DNA of 64,000 bases, from assembly GCA_902585365.1 (NCBI GenBank), contig CACIDF010000002.1, positions 60,746 through 124,745 of the forward strand. Direction: 5' to 3'. Source of the DNA: an uncultured Pelagibacteraceae bacterium. Its GTDB lineage: Bacteria > Pseudomonadota > Alphaproteobacteria > Pelagibacterales > Pelagibacteraceae. Every line of letters starts with the position of its first letter. The first letter of the stretch is position 1. Position numbers and translations under genes: made by a program. Positions 7,392 to 15,487 of this stretch are shown one piece after another. Under the pieces are notes generated by a model. That model had not been told where the DNA came from. It did not search any database and saw only the letters and a program-made list of their open reading frames with translations.

Positions 7392-8321
7392 TTATATTCT
7401 CGCACCTATTTGTTGAATAACTTTAGAGGACATTTCAGTGCCTTTTTCCAAGCATTCTTTTTGAGATAGACCGTTTACGTGACCATGTAAAAATCCTGCG
7501 GCGAATAAATCTCCAGCACCAGTCAAATCAATTATTTTGAGATTTTTTTGAATGCCACATTCTGTAACTTCATCACCATTAATTGAGATTGCACCTCTTT
7601 CACCCCTAGTGATAACCAATAATTTTTTAAGACCTTTTCCAAAATTAATTACCTCATCAAAGTTTTTAGCATCAATTAAAGACATAATTTCTTGTTCATT
7701 AGCAAATGTTATATCTAATTTATTTTTAACTAAATTTAAAAAATGAGGCTTATGTCTATCAACACAAAATTGATCTGATAAAGACATTGCAACTTTATTT
7801 GCATTAGTTATTGCTTTATCAAAAGCTTTTTTAGGATCTCCTTCATCCCACAGGTATCCTTCCAATAGAATAAGTTCACTTTGTTTTACGGCATTTGTAT
7901 CAACATCATTTTCATTTATTTTTCCCGCTGTTCCAAGAAAAGTACACATTGTTCTCTCAGAGTCTGGTGTTACTAAAATTAAACAAGTACCAGTTGGTAA
8001 AGTTTCTTTTTTTTTAGAATAAAAATATTGAACATTTTCTTTTCTAAGTCCTTCTTCATACTTTCCGCCTAATTCATCATCACTCACTTTACCTATAAAA
8101 CCAACTTTATTTTTGAGCTGTGAAATACCAACTATAGAATTTGCTACAGATCCGCCTGACACAGTTTTTTCAATTTTTAAGTTAGATAATAGTTGCTTAA
8201 ATTCTTTTTCCTCAAAAATGAGCTTCATTGTACTTTTAGTAAGACCATTTTTTTGAATAAAATCATCCTCAACTTTGCAAATCACATCTACAATTGCATT
8301 GCCTATACCTAATATTTTCAT
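7392..8321 (-). CDS. PfkB-family sugar/nucleoside kinase (adenosine kinase-like)
   Basis: The ORF track starts at 8429, but the family N-terminus MKILGIGNAIVDVI begins at the ATG at 8321, which gives 309 residues and leaves one base to the nth stop. Both PfkB signatures are present: SGGSVANSIVGISQL early, and the catalytic/anion-hole motif DLTGAGDLFAAGF near the C-terminus. Overall it resembles the adenosine kinase branch common in Alphaproteobacteria, so purine nucleoside salvage is likely. The substrate is inferred from family resemblance only. Confidence 0.85.
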   Translation of the reverse strand: MKILGIGNAIVDVICKVEDDFIQKNGLTKSTMKLIFEEKEFKQLLSNLKIEKTVSGGSVANSIVGISQLKNKVGFIGKVSDDELGGKYEEGLRKENVQYFYSKKKETLPTGTCLILVTPDSERTMCTFLGTAGKINENDVDTNAVKQSELILLEGYLWDEGDPKKAFDKAITNANKVAMSLSDQFCVDRHKPHFLNLVKNKLDITFANEQEIMSLIDAKNFDEVINFGKGLKKLLVITRGERGAISINGDEVTECGIQKNLKIIDLTGAGDLFAAGFLHGHVNGLSQKECLEKGTEMSSKVIQQIGARI

Positions 8322-8322
8322 G

Positions 8323-8991
8323 CTAAGCCTTTTTAGTTTTAATTGGTTTTTTTCTATCAGGATAACAACTCGTGCAAATTTTACAAGAAATACCGTAACA
8401 ATCTCGAGCCTTACAATATTCTCGACCATAAAAAATAATCTGTAAATGAAGTTTGTTCCAAGATTTTTTTGGAAATAAATTCTTTAGATCTTCCTCGGTT
8501 TGAACAACATTTTTACCATTTGTTAACCCCCATCTTTGAGCAAGCCGGTGAATATGAGTATCTACAGGGAAAGCGGGATGACCAAAACCTTGAGACATGA
8601 CCACACTTGCAGTTTTGTGACCTACTCCAGGAAGTTCCTCTAATTGTTCAAAGGTGCTTGGAACTTTACTATTATATTTTTCTACTAACGTTTTAGACAA
8701 GTAATAAATACTTTTTGCTTTTATTCTAAATATTCCTATTCTTCTAATTAACCTTTCAATTTTTTTTCTTCCAAGTTTTACGAAATGAATAGGCTTATAA
8801 TATTTTGGATAAATATCTTTTGTTACATTATTGACATTTACATCTGTACATTGTGCAGACAAAAGAACTGAAATTAATAAAGTAAATACATTTCTACTTT
8901 TAAGAGGGACATTAATGTGTGGGTAAGTCTTATTAAGTATTTTTAATACTATTTCAGCTCTTTTGATTTTGTCAGCATTTTTTGAACTCAT
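8323..8991 (-). CDS. nth: Endonuclease III, base-excision repair DNA glycosylase
   Basis: 222 residues. It removes oxidised pyrimidines and nicks abasic sites. The helix-hairpin-helix LPGVGHKTASVV (with catalytic Lys) and the Asp in PVDTHIHRLAQR are intact, as is LLSAQCTDVNVN. The C-terminal cluster region reads YCKARDCYGISCKICTSC. Its Cys spacing (4, 4, 2, 2 residues between) differs from the E. coli 6-2-5 spacing, though five Cys are available for a 4Fe-4S cluster. The start overlaps the dapB stop by four bases. Confidence 0.92.
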   Translation of the reverse strand: MSSKNADKIKRAEIVLKILNKTYPHINVPLKSRNVFTLLISVLLSAQCTDVNVNNVTKDIYPKYYKPIHFVKLGRKKIERLIRRIGIFRIKAKSIYYLSKTLVEKYNSKVPSTFEQLEELPGVGHKTASVVMSQGFGHPAFPVDTHIHRLAQRWGLTNGKNVVQTEEDLKNLFPKKSWNKLHLQIIFYGREYCKARDCYGISCKICTSCYPDRKKPIKTKKA

Positions 8992-9761
8992 TTAAAGTTC
9001 AATACATCTCTCATTGAATAAAGACCTGGTTTCTTCTTCATCAACCACTTTGCTGCGGTTAAAGCACCTTCAGAGTACAAAGCTCTATCAAATGCTTCAT
9101 GATTTAAAGTTATAATTTCTTTGCCGCTAGAAAATTTTACCTCATGTTCACCAACTACTTCACCTTTTCTCATCGAATTAAAATTTATTTTTTTTCCGTA
9201 AGGAAAAGATTTTTTATTTAGATATTTTTTTCCAATCAATCTATTTAGATCTTTATTCTTCCCAATAGCTATTCCTTTTCCAAGCATTAAAGCTGTGCCA
9301 GAGGGGTGATCTTTTTTATGTTTATGATGAATTTCAAAAACTTTACTCAAAAAATTATTTCCAAGAGATTTGGAGGTAATTTCTGTTAAATACATTAATA
9401 AATTAATACCTAAGCTCATGTTCCCAGCTTTTAATATTGGAATTTTTTTAGAATATTTTTTTATTGTATTTTCCTGATTTTTAGTAAAACCAGTAGTGCC
9501 TATAACAACCCTTTTTTTTAATTTTGAGGCAATTTTAAGGACTTCCAGAGTACATTTAGGTACTGTGAAATCTATAATCACATTAGTTTTTTTGAAAGAA
9601 TTAACGTTATTAAATTCGGGTAAAACATTATTTATTTTTCTATTAATTTTAAAGTTTTCTGTGAGTGAAACTAACTTGAAGTTTTTATTTTTATTTGAAG
9701 ATTTAATAAGCTGTTGTCCCATTCTTCCCATGCAGCCTGTTATAGTTAAATTTATTTTCAT
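8988..9761 (-). CDS. dapB: 4-hydroxy-tetrahydrodipicolinate reductase
   Basis: DapB reduces the dihydrodipicolinate precursor in the diaminopimelate/lysine pathway. The start at 9761 (MKINLTITGCMGRMGQ) gives the family's N-terminal nucleotide-binding motif and 257 residues. The track start at 9794 adds residues encoded by a Fur-box-like palindrome and is unlikely. GTTGFTKNQ and the active-site block FEIHHKHKKDHPSGTA with its catalytic His and Lys are present, as is the C-terminal LNHEAFDRALYSEGA. Its pathway partner lysA lies far away at 54.9-56.1 kb. The upstream 140 bases hold two Fur-like boxes. Confidence 0.95.
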   Translation of the reverse strand: MKINLTITGCMGRMGQQLIKSSNKNKNFKLVSLTENFKINRKINNVLPEFNNVNSFKKTNVIIDFTVPKCTLEVLKIASKLKKRVVIGTTGFTKNQENTIKKYSKKIPILKAGNMSLGINLLMYLTEITSKSLGNNFLSKVFEIHHKHKKDHPSGTALMLGKGIAIGKNKDLNRLIGKKYLNKKSFPYGKKINFNSMRKGEVVGEHEVKFSSGKEIITLNHEAFDRALYSEGALTAAKWLMKKKPGLYSMRDVLNFK

Positions 9762-9774
9762 ATAAAGATTTTGT

Positions 9775-9789
9775 TGATAATGATTATCA
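9775..9789. promoter_or_regulatory. Fur-box-like palindrome 1 (dapB side)
   Basis: TGATAATGATTATCA is a perfect 7-1-7 palindrome, built of GATAAT and its complement, like the classic Fur hexamers. It lies 14 bases upstream of the dapB ATG on the minus strand and 111 bases upstream of the Cys-rich micro-gene on the plus strand. A Fur-superfamily regulator is encoded at 26076. Mur or Zur binding is also possible. Confidence 0.65.
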
Positions 9790-9834
9790 TTCATAAAGAT
9801 TTTTTTAAAGAGATGTTTTTAATTGGTTTTTTTG

Positions 9835-9849
9835 TGATAATGATAATCA
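9835..9849. promoter_or_regulatory. Fur-box-like site 2 (Cys-rich micro-gene side)
   Basis: TGATAATGATAATCA contains two tandem GATAAT hexamers followed by CAATATT, close to the three-hexamer Fur consensus. It is 51 bases before the ATG of the Cys-rich micro-protein and 45 bases after site 1. Downstream TATTATAC could serve as a -10 for the plus-strand gene. Two such sites in one short spacer are unlikely to be chance even in AT-rich DNA, but this was not tested numerically. Confidence 0.6.
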
Positions 9850-9900
9850 ATATTATACGTTATTTCTTGAATAATTTTTTTTATTTCTTATTTTTAAGAC

Positions 9901-10080
9901 ATGCAAACTCAAAAATTTAGTTGTAAAAAATGTGGATTAACGATTTCATCAGTATGTTCTAAATGCGATAGAGTTGTTGATGTAAAATTGCTTGATAGCG
10001 GTTGTTTAGTTCAAGTAACTAAATGCGGCGACTGTTCAAGTGTTCCAGTTATTAAAGATATCTGCATAGAAAATAATTAA
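9901..10080 (+). CDS. Cysteine-rich zinc-ribbon-like micro-protein (59 aa)
   Basis: One residue too short for the ORF track. The frame runs from an ATG at 9901 to a TAA at 10078-10080. It has nine Cys, including CKKC, CSKC and CGDC pairs plus single Cys in SGCL and DICI. That is a metal-binding or zinc-ribbon-like pattern, without a signal peptide. I do not recognise the family. The gene stands alone between divergent dapB and a convergent small membrane protein gene, behind two Fur-like boxes. An iron- or zinc-responsive metal-binding role is an inference. No strong Shine-Dalgarno sequence precedes it. Confidence 0.65.
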   Translation: MQTQKFSCKKCGLTISSVCSKCDRVVDVKLLDSGCLVQVTKCGDCSSVPVIKDICIENN

Positions 10081-10087
10081 TTAATAT

Positions 10088-10255
10088 TTATAATACAAAA
10101 TATATAAATATTAATATTATAGCTATCACTATAACCCATATTGAAAAGTTCCTAATTAAGATCTTCAAGTTATAATTAGTTTGAATAAAACCGGGCAGTA
10201 CCAATATAAGAACACCTATTAATGCTATTACCGGGACAATAACTTCAAGACTCAT
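10088..10255 (-). CDS. Small membrane protein downstream of the FkbM gene (55 aa)
   Basis: Not in the ORF track. An ATG at 10255 (two bases after the FkbM stop) opens a frame to a TAA at 10088. The product has two hydrophobic helices (about residues 4-23 and 37-55) joined by a short loop, QTNYNLKILIRN. No family is recognised. The tight spacing to the methyltransferase gene suggests one transcript. The gene converges with the Cys-rich micro-gene seven bases away. Confidence 0.6.
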   Translation of the reverse strand: MSLEVIVPVIALIGVLILVLPGFIQTNYNLKILIRNFSIWVIVIAIILIFIYFVL

Positions 10256-10257
10256 AA

Positions 10258-11091
10258 CTATTTCACCTTAATACTTTTATGAAATAAAAAAAAGTTTTGT
10301 GATCTATCCTGAAGTTTTTTTACAAAATTTTCAATATTAAAAACTCTTTTTAAATTTTCGTCAAAAAATAAATAATTTAAATCTTTTTTAATATAATTTA
10401 TCAAATTTTCTGGTGTGTATCCAAACTCTCTATATAAATAAGGAGCAAATTCAAAATATATGAAAGGCTTGTGTTTCATGATTGTTGTTTTACCACTTTT
10501 TAATACATCTAGTTCATGTCCATCTACATCAATTTTAATGAGGTCAATATTTTCAAGTTTTGAGCAAATTTGATCAAGTTTTTTTGTTTTTAATGATGTT
10601 TTCTTTAAAATACCCAAATGAACCTTGTGTTTTTTACCACTATCTAAAAAATTCCATGATGAATGAACTTCCTTGGTTATTTTTTTTTTATTTGAAATAA
10701 AAATATTTTGAAGAATAATTCTTTTTTTTAAATAAGGATTTAAATTTACATTTTTTTTTAGTTTAGAAAATGCATATACTGTTGGTTCAATAGAAATTAT
10801 TGTAGAATTTTTAAATGTTTTTGCTAATGGAAGGGATACAGACCCTATATTTGCACCAATATCAATTATTGTTTTTTTTTTGTTAATATTCATAATTTTA
10901 TCTATATTTAAAATAGAAGCCTCATTGCTTATACCAAGAAAAATTCCCAGGTCGATGCCTTCTCTAAGATTAATACAATAATTAATATTACTTCTTTTTA
11001 TTATCTTGCTTTTGTCTCCAAGAAAGAAAACCAAAAGATTACTTATTAATGAAGCACACTTAATTTTCAATTTTGTTGATAAAGATATCAT
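10258..11091 (-). CDS. FkbM-family SAM-dependent methyltransferase
   Basis: 277 residues. The SAM-binding motif is IIDIGANIGSVSLPLAK, followed by IISIEPTVYAFSKLKKNV. The FkbM-type IDLIKIDVDGHELDVLKSG and a C-terminal FYFEFAP-like stretch complete the domain. FkbM enzymes methylate hydroxyl groups on glycans, lipids or secondary metabolites, and the substrate here is unknown. It starts 29 bases from the dnaJ stop, on the same strand, and is followed by the small membrane protein gene. Confidence 0.85.
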   Translation of the reverse strand: MISLSTKLKIKCASLISNLLVFFLGDKSKIIKRSNINYCINLREGIDLGIFLGISNEASILNIDKIMNINKKKTIIDIGANIGSVSLPLAKTFKNSTIISIEPTVYAFSKLKKNVNLNPYLKKRIILQNIFISNKKKITKEVHSSWNFLDSGKKHKVHLGILKKTSLKTKKLDQICSKLENIDLIKIDVDGHELDVLKSGKTTIMKHKPFIYFEFAPYLYREFGYTPENLINYIKKDLNYLFFDENLKRVFNIENFVKKLQDRSQNFFLFHKSIKVK

Positions 11092-11120
11092 TTAAAAAAA
11101 TAGTTTTTATTTTATTGGTT

Positions 11121-12245
11121 TCAGCTTTTCCAGAAATTTTTCGCCTTTTGAAAGAACTTTTTGATACTAGGATTAGATTTTTCATTTTCAACTTCTCTGA
11201 ATTTTTCAAGAAGTTCTTTTTGTTCTTTGTTGAGGTTAACTGGTACTTCGGTATTTACTTGAACATATAAATCTCCAATACCACCTCCCCTCATTATAGG
11301 CATTCCCTTACCTTTTAATCGAAATTGTTTACCACTTTGTGTGCCAGATGGAATTTTGATTTTTGCTTTTCCTCCATCAATAGTTGGTATTTCGATTGAT
11401 GCTCCAAGAGCAGCATCGGCAATTGACACAGGACATTCAAAAAATAAATTTTCTTCACTTCTTTTAAATAAATCATGGGAATAAACATTTATAAAAAGAT
11501 ATAAGTCCCCACTTGATGCACCTCTAGAACCAGCCTCCCCTTTACCTGCTAATCTAATTCTAGTACCATCATCGACACCTTTTGGAATTGTCACTGATAA
11601 TCTTTTTGATGCTTGTTTCTTTCCTTGACCACCACAATTACCGCATGGATTAGTAATTTGTTCGCCAGTGCCTGAACATTGAGGGCACGTCTGTTGAACA
11701 GTGAAAAAACCTTGGCTCGATCTTACTTGACCATTACCTCCACACATAGAGCAAGAGCCTATGTTAGTGCCAGGTTTAGAGCCACTACCATTGCAAATCT
11801 CACACTTTTCAGATGTTGAAAATTTTATATCTTGTTTTTTTCCTGTATAAGCCTCCTCAAGTGAGATAGATAAATCATATCTTAAATCAGACCCTCTAAA
11901 ATTTGCTTTTCTACTTCTTCTTCCGCCTCCACCAAAATCACCAAAGAAATCCTCAAAAATATCAGAGAAGTGACCAGAAAAATCAAAATTGCTAAAACCT
12001 CCTCTACCACCACCCCCGTTCTCAAACGCAGCATGACCAAAATTATCATAATTTTGTTTTCTCTCCGCATTTGATAAAACGTGATATGCTTCTGATGCCT
12101 CTTTAAACTTTTCTTCAGAAGCTTTGTCTCCCTTATTTTTATCTGGATGATGTTTTACAGCGAGTTTTCTATAGGCAGCTTTTATTTGATCTGCGGATGC
12201 TGATTTATTTACACCTAAGACTTCGTAGTAATCTCTTTTTGCCAT
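11121..12245 (-). CDS. dnaJ: Chaperone DnaJ (Hsp40)
   Basis: 374 residues, standard length for a full type I Hsp40. It has the J domain (1-70) with the HPD loop in KHHPDKNKGD, a Gly/Phe-rich linker (about 75-110), and four CxxCxG zinc repeats (CEICNGSG, CSMCGGNG, CPQCSGTG, CGNCGGQG). The C-terminal substrate domains follow. It stimulates DnaK ATPase and delivers clients. It lies 28 bases behind dnaK in the order grpE-dnaK-dnaJ, so all three Hsp70 partners share one locus. Confidence 0.98.
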   Translation of the reverse strand: MAKRDYYEVLGVNKSASADQIKAAYRKLAVKHHPDKNKGDKASEEKFKEASEAYHVLSNAERKQNYDNFGHAAFENGGGGRGGFSNFDFSGHFSDIFEDFFGDFGGGGRRSRKANFRGSDLRYDLSISLEEAYTGKKQDIKFSTSEKCEICNGSGSKPGTNIGSCSMCGGNGQVRSSQGFFTVQQTCPQCSGTGEQITNPCGNCGGQGKKQASKRLSVTIPKGVDDGTRIRLAGKGEAGSRGASSGDLYLFINVYSHDLFKRSEENLFFECPVSIADAALGASIEIPTIDGGKAKIKIPSGTQSGKQFRLKGKGMPIMRGGGIGDLYVQVNTEVPVNLNKEQKELLEKFREVENEKSNPSIKKFFQKAKNFWKS

Positions 12246-12273
12246 AACTAATTAGACAAACAGTTGTTAGCTC

Positions 12274-14196
12274 TTAGGCACTTTTTTCTTTATTCTCGTC
12301 TTTTACTTCCTCAAAGTCTGCGTCAACAACGTTATCGTCTTTTTTTCCTTCTTCTTTTTTGTCTTTTGCACTATCGTCTGGTTTAGCGCTTTGTTGTGAC
12401 TTATAGATAGCTTCACCTAATTTCATAGATGCTTGAACTAAATCTTGTGTTTTCTTTTTAAGATCTTCAACATCAGTTCCTTTCAAAGAGTTTCTTAAAT
12501 CTGAACATGCAGTTTCGATAGCTTTTTTATCTGCCTCGGATACTTTACTTCCATGCTCTTTTAAATTTTTCTCAGTTGAGTGCAATAATGTATCTGCTTG
12601 ATTTCTTGCATCAACAGCTTCCCTTTTCTTTTTATCAGCATCTTTGTTAGCTTCTGCTTCCTTAACCATTTTATTAATTTCTTCCTCACTTAAGCCGCCT
12701 GATGCTTGAATTTGAATTTTTTGTTCTTTACCTGTGCCCTTATCTTTAGCAGAAACATTTACTATGCCATTAGCATCAATATCAAATGTAACTTCAATTT
12801 GAGGAACACCTCTAGGTGCTGGTGCAATACCAACTAATTCAAAGTTACCTAAAACTTTATTATCAGATGCCATTTCTCTTTCACCTTGAAGAACTCTGAT
12901 GGATACAGCTGGCTGATTATCTTCAGCAGTTGAGAATACCTGGCTCTTTTTAGTTGGAATAGTTGTGTTTTTATCGATTAACTTCGTTGACACTCCACCT
13001 AATGTCTCAATTCCAAGAGATAGAGGTGTAACATCTAACAATAAAACATCCTTCACATCTCCTTGCAATACTCCAGCTTGAATAGCTGCACCCATAGCAA
13101 CAACCTCATCAGGGTTTACAGATTTATTCGGCTCTTTACCAAAAAAGTTTTTAACTTCTTCTATAATTTTAGGCATTCTAGTCATACCACCAACTAGCAC
13201 TATCTCATCTATTTCACCCGCTGAAAGACCAGCATCTTTAAGAGCTGTTTCGCATGGTGGCATAGTCCTTTTAATTAAATCTTCAACTAGGGCTTCTAGT
13301 TTAGCTCTGGTCATTTTTAAGTTTATGTGTTTCGGTCCAGTCTTATCTGCTGTAATAAAAGGAAGATTTATCTCCGTTTGTGCTGCTGATGAAAGCTCAA
13401 TTTTTGCCTTTTCCGCAGCTTCTTTTAATCTTTGAAGTGCAAGTTTATCAGATTTTAAATCTATTCCACTATCTTTTTTAAACTCAGATAATAAATATTC
13501 AACAATTGTATTATCGAAATCTTCACCACCTAAAAAAGTATCACCATTAGTAGACTTAACTTCAAATACACCATCACCTAATTCAAGTATTGAAACATCA
13601 AATGTTCCGCCACCTAAATCATAAACCGCAATTTTCTTGTTAGTTTTCTTATCTAAACCATAAGCAAGTGATGCTGCGGTAGGCTCATTTATAATTCTTA
13701 AAACTTCTAAACCAGCGATTTTTCCAGCATCTTTAGTTGCTTGTCTTTGGGCATCGTTAAAGTACGCTGGAACAGTTATAACGGCTTTTTTTACTTCCTG
13801 GCCTAAATATTTTTCTGCTGTCTCTTTCATTTTTTGAAGAATAAAAGCTGAAATTTGAGATGGGGAATATTTATTTCCTTTAGCCTCAATCCATGCGTCA
13901 CCTTTTTCTGAATTTACTATTTTAAAAGGAGATGTTTCTATATCTTTTTTTACTGACGGATCATCAAAATTTCTTCCAATCAATCTTTTAACGGCAAATA
14001 CTGTATTTTCAGGATTGGTTACAGCCTGTCTTTTTGCTGGTTGTCCAATTAGTTTTTCATCATTATCTGTAAAGGCAACAACCGAAGGTGTAGTTCTAGC
14101 ACCTTCAGCATTTTCTAAAACTTTTGCTTGCGTGCCATCCATAATTGCTACGCAAGAATTCGTTGTTCCTAAATCTATTCCAATTACTTTGCTCAT
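12274..14196 (-). CDS. dnaK: Chaperone DnaK (Hsp70)
   Basis: 640 residues, full length. The ATPase domain opens with [16 protein letters not shown]. It also shows [36 protein letters not shown] and [12 protein letters not shown]. The substrate-binding domain begins near [14 protein letters not shown], and the tail is acidic and Lys-rich ([13 protein letters not shown]). It is the central folding chaperone working with DnaJ and GrpE, whose genes flank it. The 91-base spacer to grpE holds a purine-rich ribosome-binding area but no recognisable heat-shock element that I could support. Confidence 0.99.
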   Translation of the reverse strand: MSKVIGIDLGTTNSCVAIMDGTQAKVLENAEGARTTPSVVAFTDNDEKLIGQPAKRQAVTNPENTVFAVKRLIGRNFDDPSVKKDIETSPFKIVNSEKGDAWIEAKGNKYSPSQISAFILQKMKETAEKYLGQEVKKAVITVPAYFNDAQRQATKDAGKIAGLEVLRIINEPTAASLAYGLDKKTNKKIAVYDLGGGTFDVSILELGDGVFEVKSTNGDTFLGGEDFDNTIVEYLLSEFKKDSGIDLKSDKLALQRLKEAAEKAKIELSSAAQTEINLPFITADKTGPKHINLKMTRAKLEALVEDLIKRTMPPCETALKDAGLSAGEIDEIVLVGGMTRMPKIIEEVKNFFGKEPNKSVNPDEVVAMGAAIQAGVLQGDVKDVLLLDVTPLSLGIETLGGVSTKLIDKNTTIPTKKSQVFSTAEDNQPAVSIRVLQGEREMASDNKVLGNFELVGIAPAPRGVPQIEVTFDIDANGIVNVSAKDKGTGKEQKIQIQASGGLSEEEINKMVKEAEANKDADKKKREAVDARNQADTLLHSTEKNLKEHGSKVSEADKKAIETACSDLRNSLKGTDVEDLKKKTQDLVQASMKLGEAIYKSQQSAKPDDSAKDKKEEGKKDDNVVDADFEEVKDENKEKSA

Positions 14197-14287
14197 GTTA
14201 TTAAATAATAAAGGTCATATAAGTGTTAATTCCTAATCTACAAGTTATAACTAATATTAATTTTTCTCCTTTTTTTGTTGTTTTTCC

Positions 14288-14848
14288 TCATTTTTTTCGA
14301 GGTTTTTTGGAGACCCCAACTAATGAAGGCCTTAGTAATCTTCCTTTTAACGTAAATCCTTTTTGAATTTCTTGAACAACTATACCTTGTTCTTTTTCTG
14401 CATCTTCAATTTCAAGCATGGCTTGATGTTTGTTTGGATCCAATTTTTTACCAAGGGCAGAAATTTCATTGATCTGATTTTTTTTAAAAATTGATAAGAT
14501 ATCTTTATAAATTATATCAAGATGCTCAATTATTTTATCTTTATTACTTTTTTCAAGACTTTCATCACTAATGATAGATAATTTAGATCTCTCCAAGTTG
14601 TCTGTGAGATTTAAGCATTCTTTCGCGAGTGCCATACCTCCATATTCATAAGCCTCTTCATTTTCTTTTTCATATCTTCTTCTTTGGTTTTCTAATTCAG
14701 CATAGCTTCTTGTCAACTTATCCTCTGTCTCTTTTAATTTCTCTTCTATAGTCAACTCCTCCTTTTGTTCACTTTTGGAGTTTTTTTCGTCATTTACTAT
14801 TTCTTCTTTATTTTCCACCTTTGATGTATTTTCGTTTTCTTTTTCCAT
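14288..14848 (-). CDS. grpE: Nucleotide exchange factor GrpE
   Basis: 186 residues. An acidic, Lys/Glu-rich disordered start (about 1-35) is followed by the long coiled-coil helix (ELENQRRRYEKENEEAYEYG) and the C-terminal beta domain, LDPNKHQAMLEI...EIQKGFTLKGRLLRPSLVGVSK. GrpE drives ADP release from DnaK. It is the first gene of the grpE-dnaK-dnaJ group and is divergent from rdgB with 36 bases between starts. Confidence 0.96.
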   Translation of the reverse strand: MEKENENTSKVENKEEIVNDEKNSKSEQKEELTIEEKLKETEDKLTRSYAELENQRRRYEKENEEAYEYGGMALAKECLNLTDNLERSKLSIISDESLEKSNKDKIIEHLDIIYKDILSIFKKNQINEISALGKKLDPNKHQAMLEIEDAEKEQGIVVQEIQKGFTLKGRLLRPSLVGVSKKPRKK

Positions 14849-14884
14849 AGTTATTTATATGGTATGTAAAATGGATATTTCTAG

Positions 14885-15487
14885 ATGAAACCCAAAAAAA
14901 TTTCAAAACTACTAATTGGCACCAATAACAAAGGTAAATTAAGAGAAATTAAAGCTTTATTGCCAAAAAACATTAAGATTTTTTCAACATTTGACTTTAA
15001 TTTAAAAAGCCCTAAGGAAAATGGTAAAACCTTTAAAGAAAATTCTTTTATAAAAGCCAAGTTTTTTTCGAAAAAAAGTGATCAAATTTGTATCTCTGAC
15101 GACTCTGGATTAGAGATTAAAATTTTAAATAATCAACCTGGTATTTACTCAGCCCGATGGGGCGGAAAAAATAATGATTTTGATCTAGCAATTAAAAAAG
15201 TATTCAAAAAATTAGATAAAAGAATGCCCAGTTGGAGAAACAAAAAAATAAAAGCTAATTTTATCTGTGCCTTAACAATTTATTGGCCAAGTGGAAAATA
15301 CAAAACAACAATTGGGAAAATTGATGGTAGAATATCGAATATTAAGGTCGGCACAAAAGGATTTGGATATGATCCAATTTTTATTCCGTATGGATCAAAG
15401 AAAACATTTGGTCAAATTTTACCAAAAAAAAAATATAAAATTGATCACAGATATAAAGCTTTTCAAAAAATTAGAAAATTTTTATAA
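14885..15487 (+). CDS. rdgB: XTP/dITP diphosphatase (HAM1/RdgB family)
   Basis: 200 residues. It hydrolyses non-canonical purine triphosphates (ITP, XTP) to keep them out of DNA and RNA. Typical blocks are LLIGTNNKGKLREIK at the start, GKTFKENSFIKAKFF, SDDSGLEI and PGIYSARWGG, then GFGYDPIFIP and SHRY-equivalent IDHRYKAF near the end. The start at 14885 fits. The end overlaps the convergent lpoA-like gene by 17 bases. Confidence 0.95.
   Translation: MKPKKISKLLIGTNNKGKLREIKALLPKNIKIFSTFDFNLKSPKENGKTFKENSFIKAKFFSKKSDQICISDDSGLEIKILNNQPGIYSARWGGKNNDFDLAIKKVFKKLDKRMPSWRNKKIKANFICALTIYWPSGKYKTTIGKIDGRISNIKVGTKGFGYDPIFIPYGSKKTFGQILPKKKYKIDHRYKAFQKIRKFL

Noticed and set aside
8322-8429. N-terminal extension of the PfkB kinase inside nth
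   Set aside because: The extra 36 residues are an out-of-frame reading of nth, and the PfkB fold begins at MKILGIG.
9762-9794. N-terminal extension of dapB
   Set aside because: It is encoded by the Fur-like palindrome, and the nucleotide-binding strand of DapB starts at the ATG at 9761.
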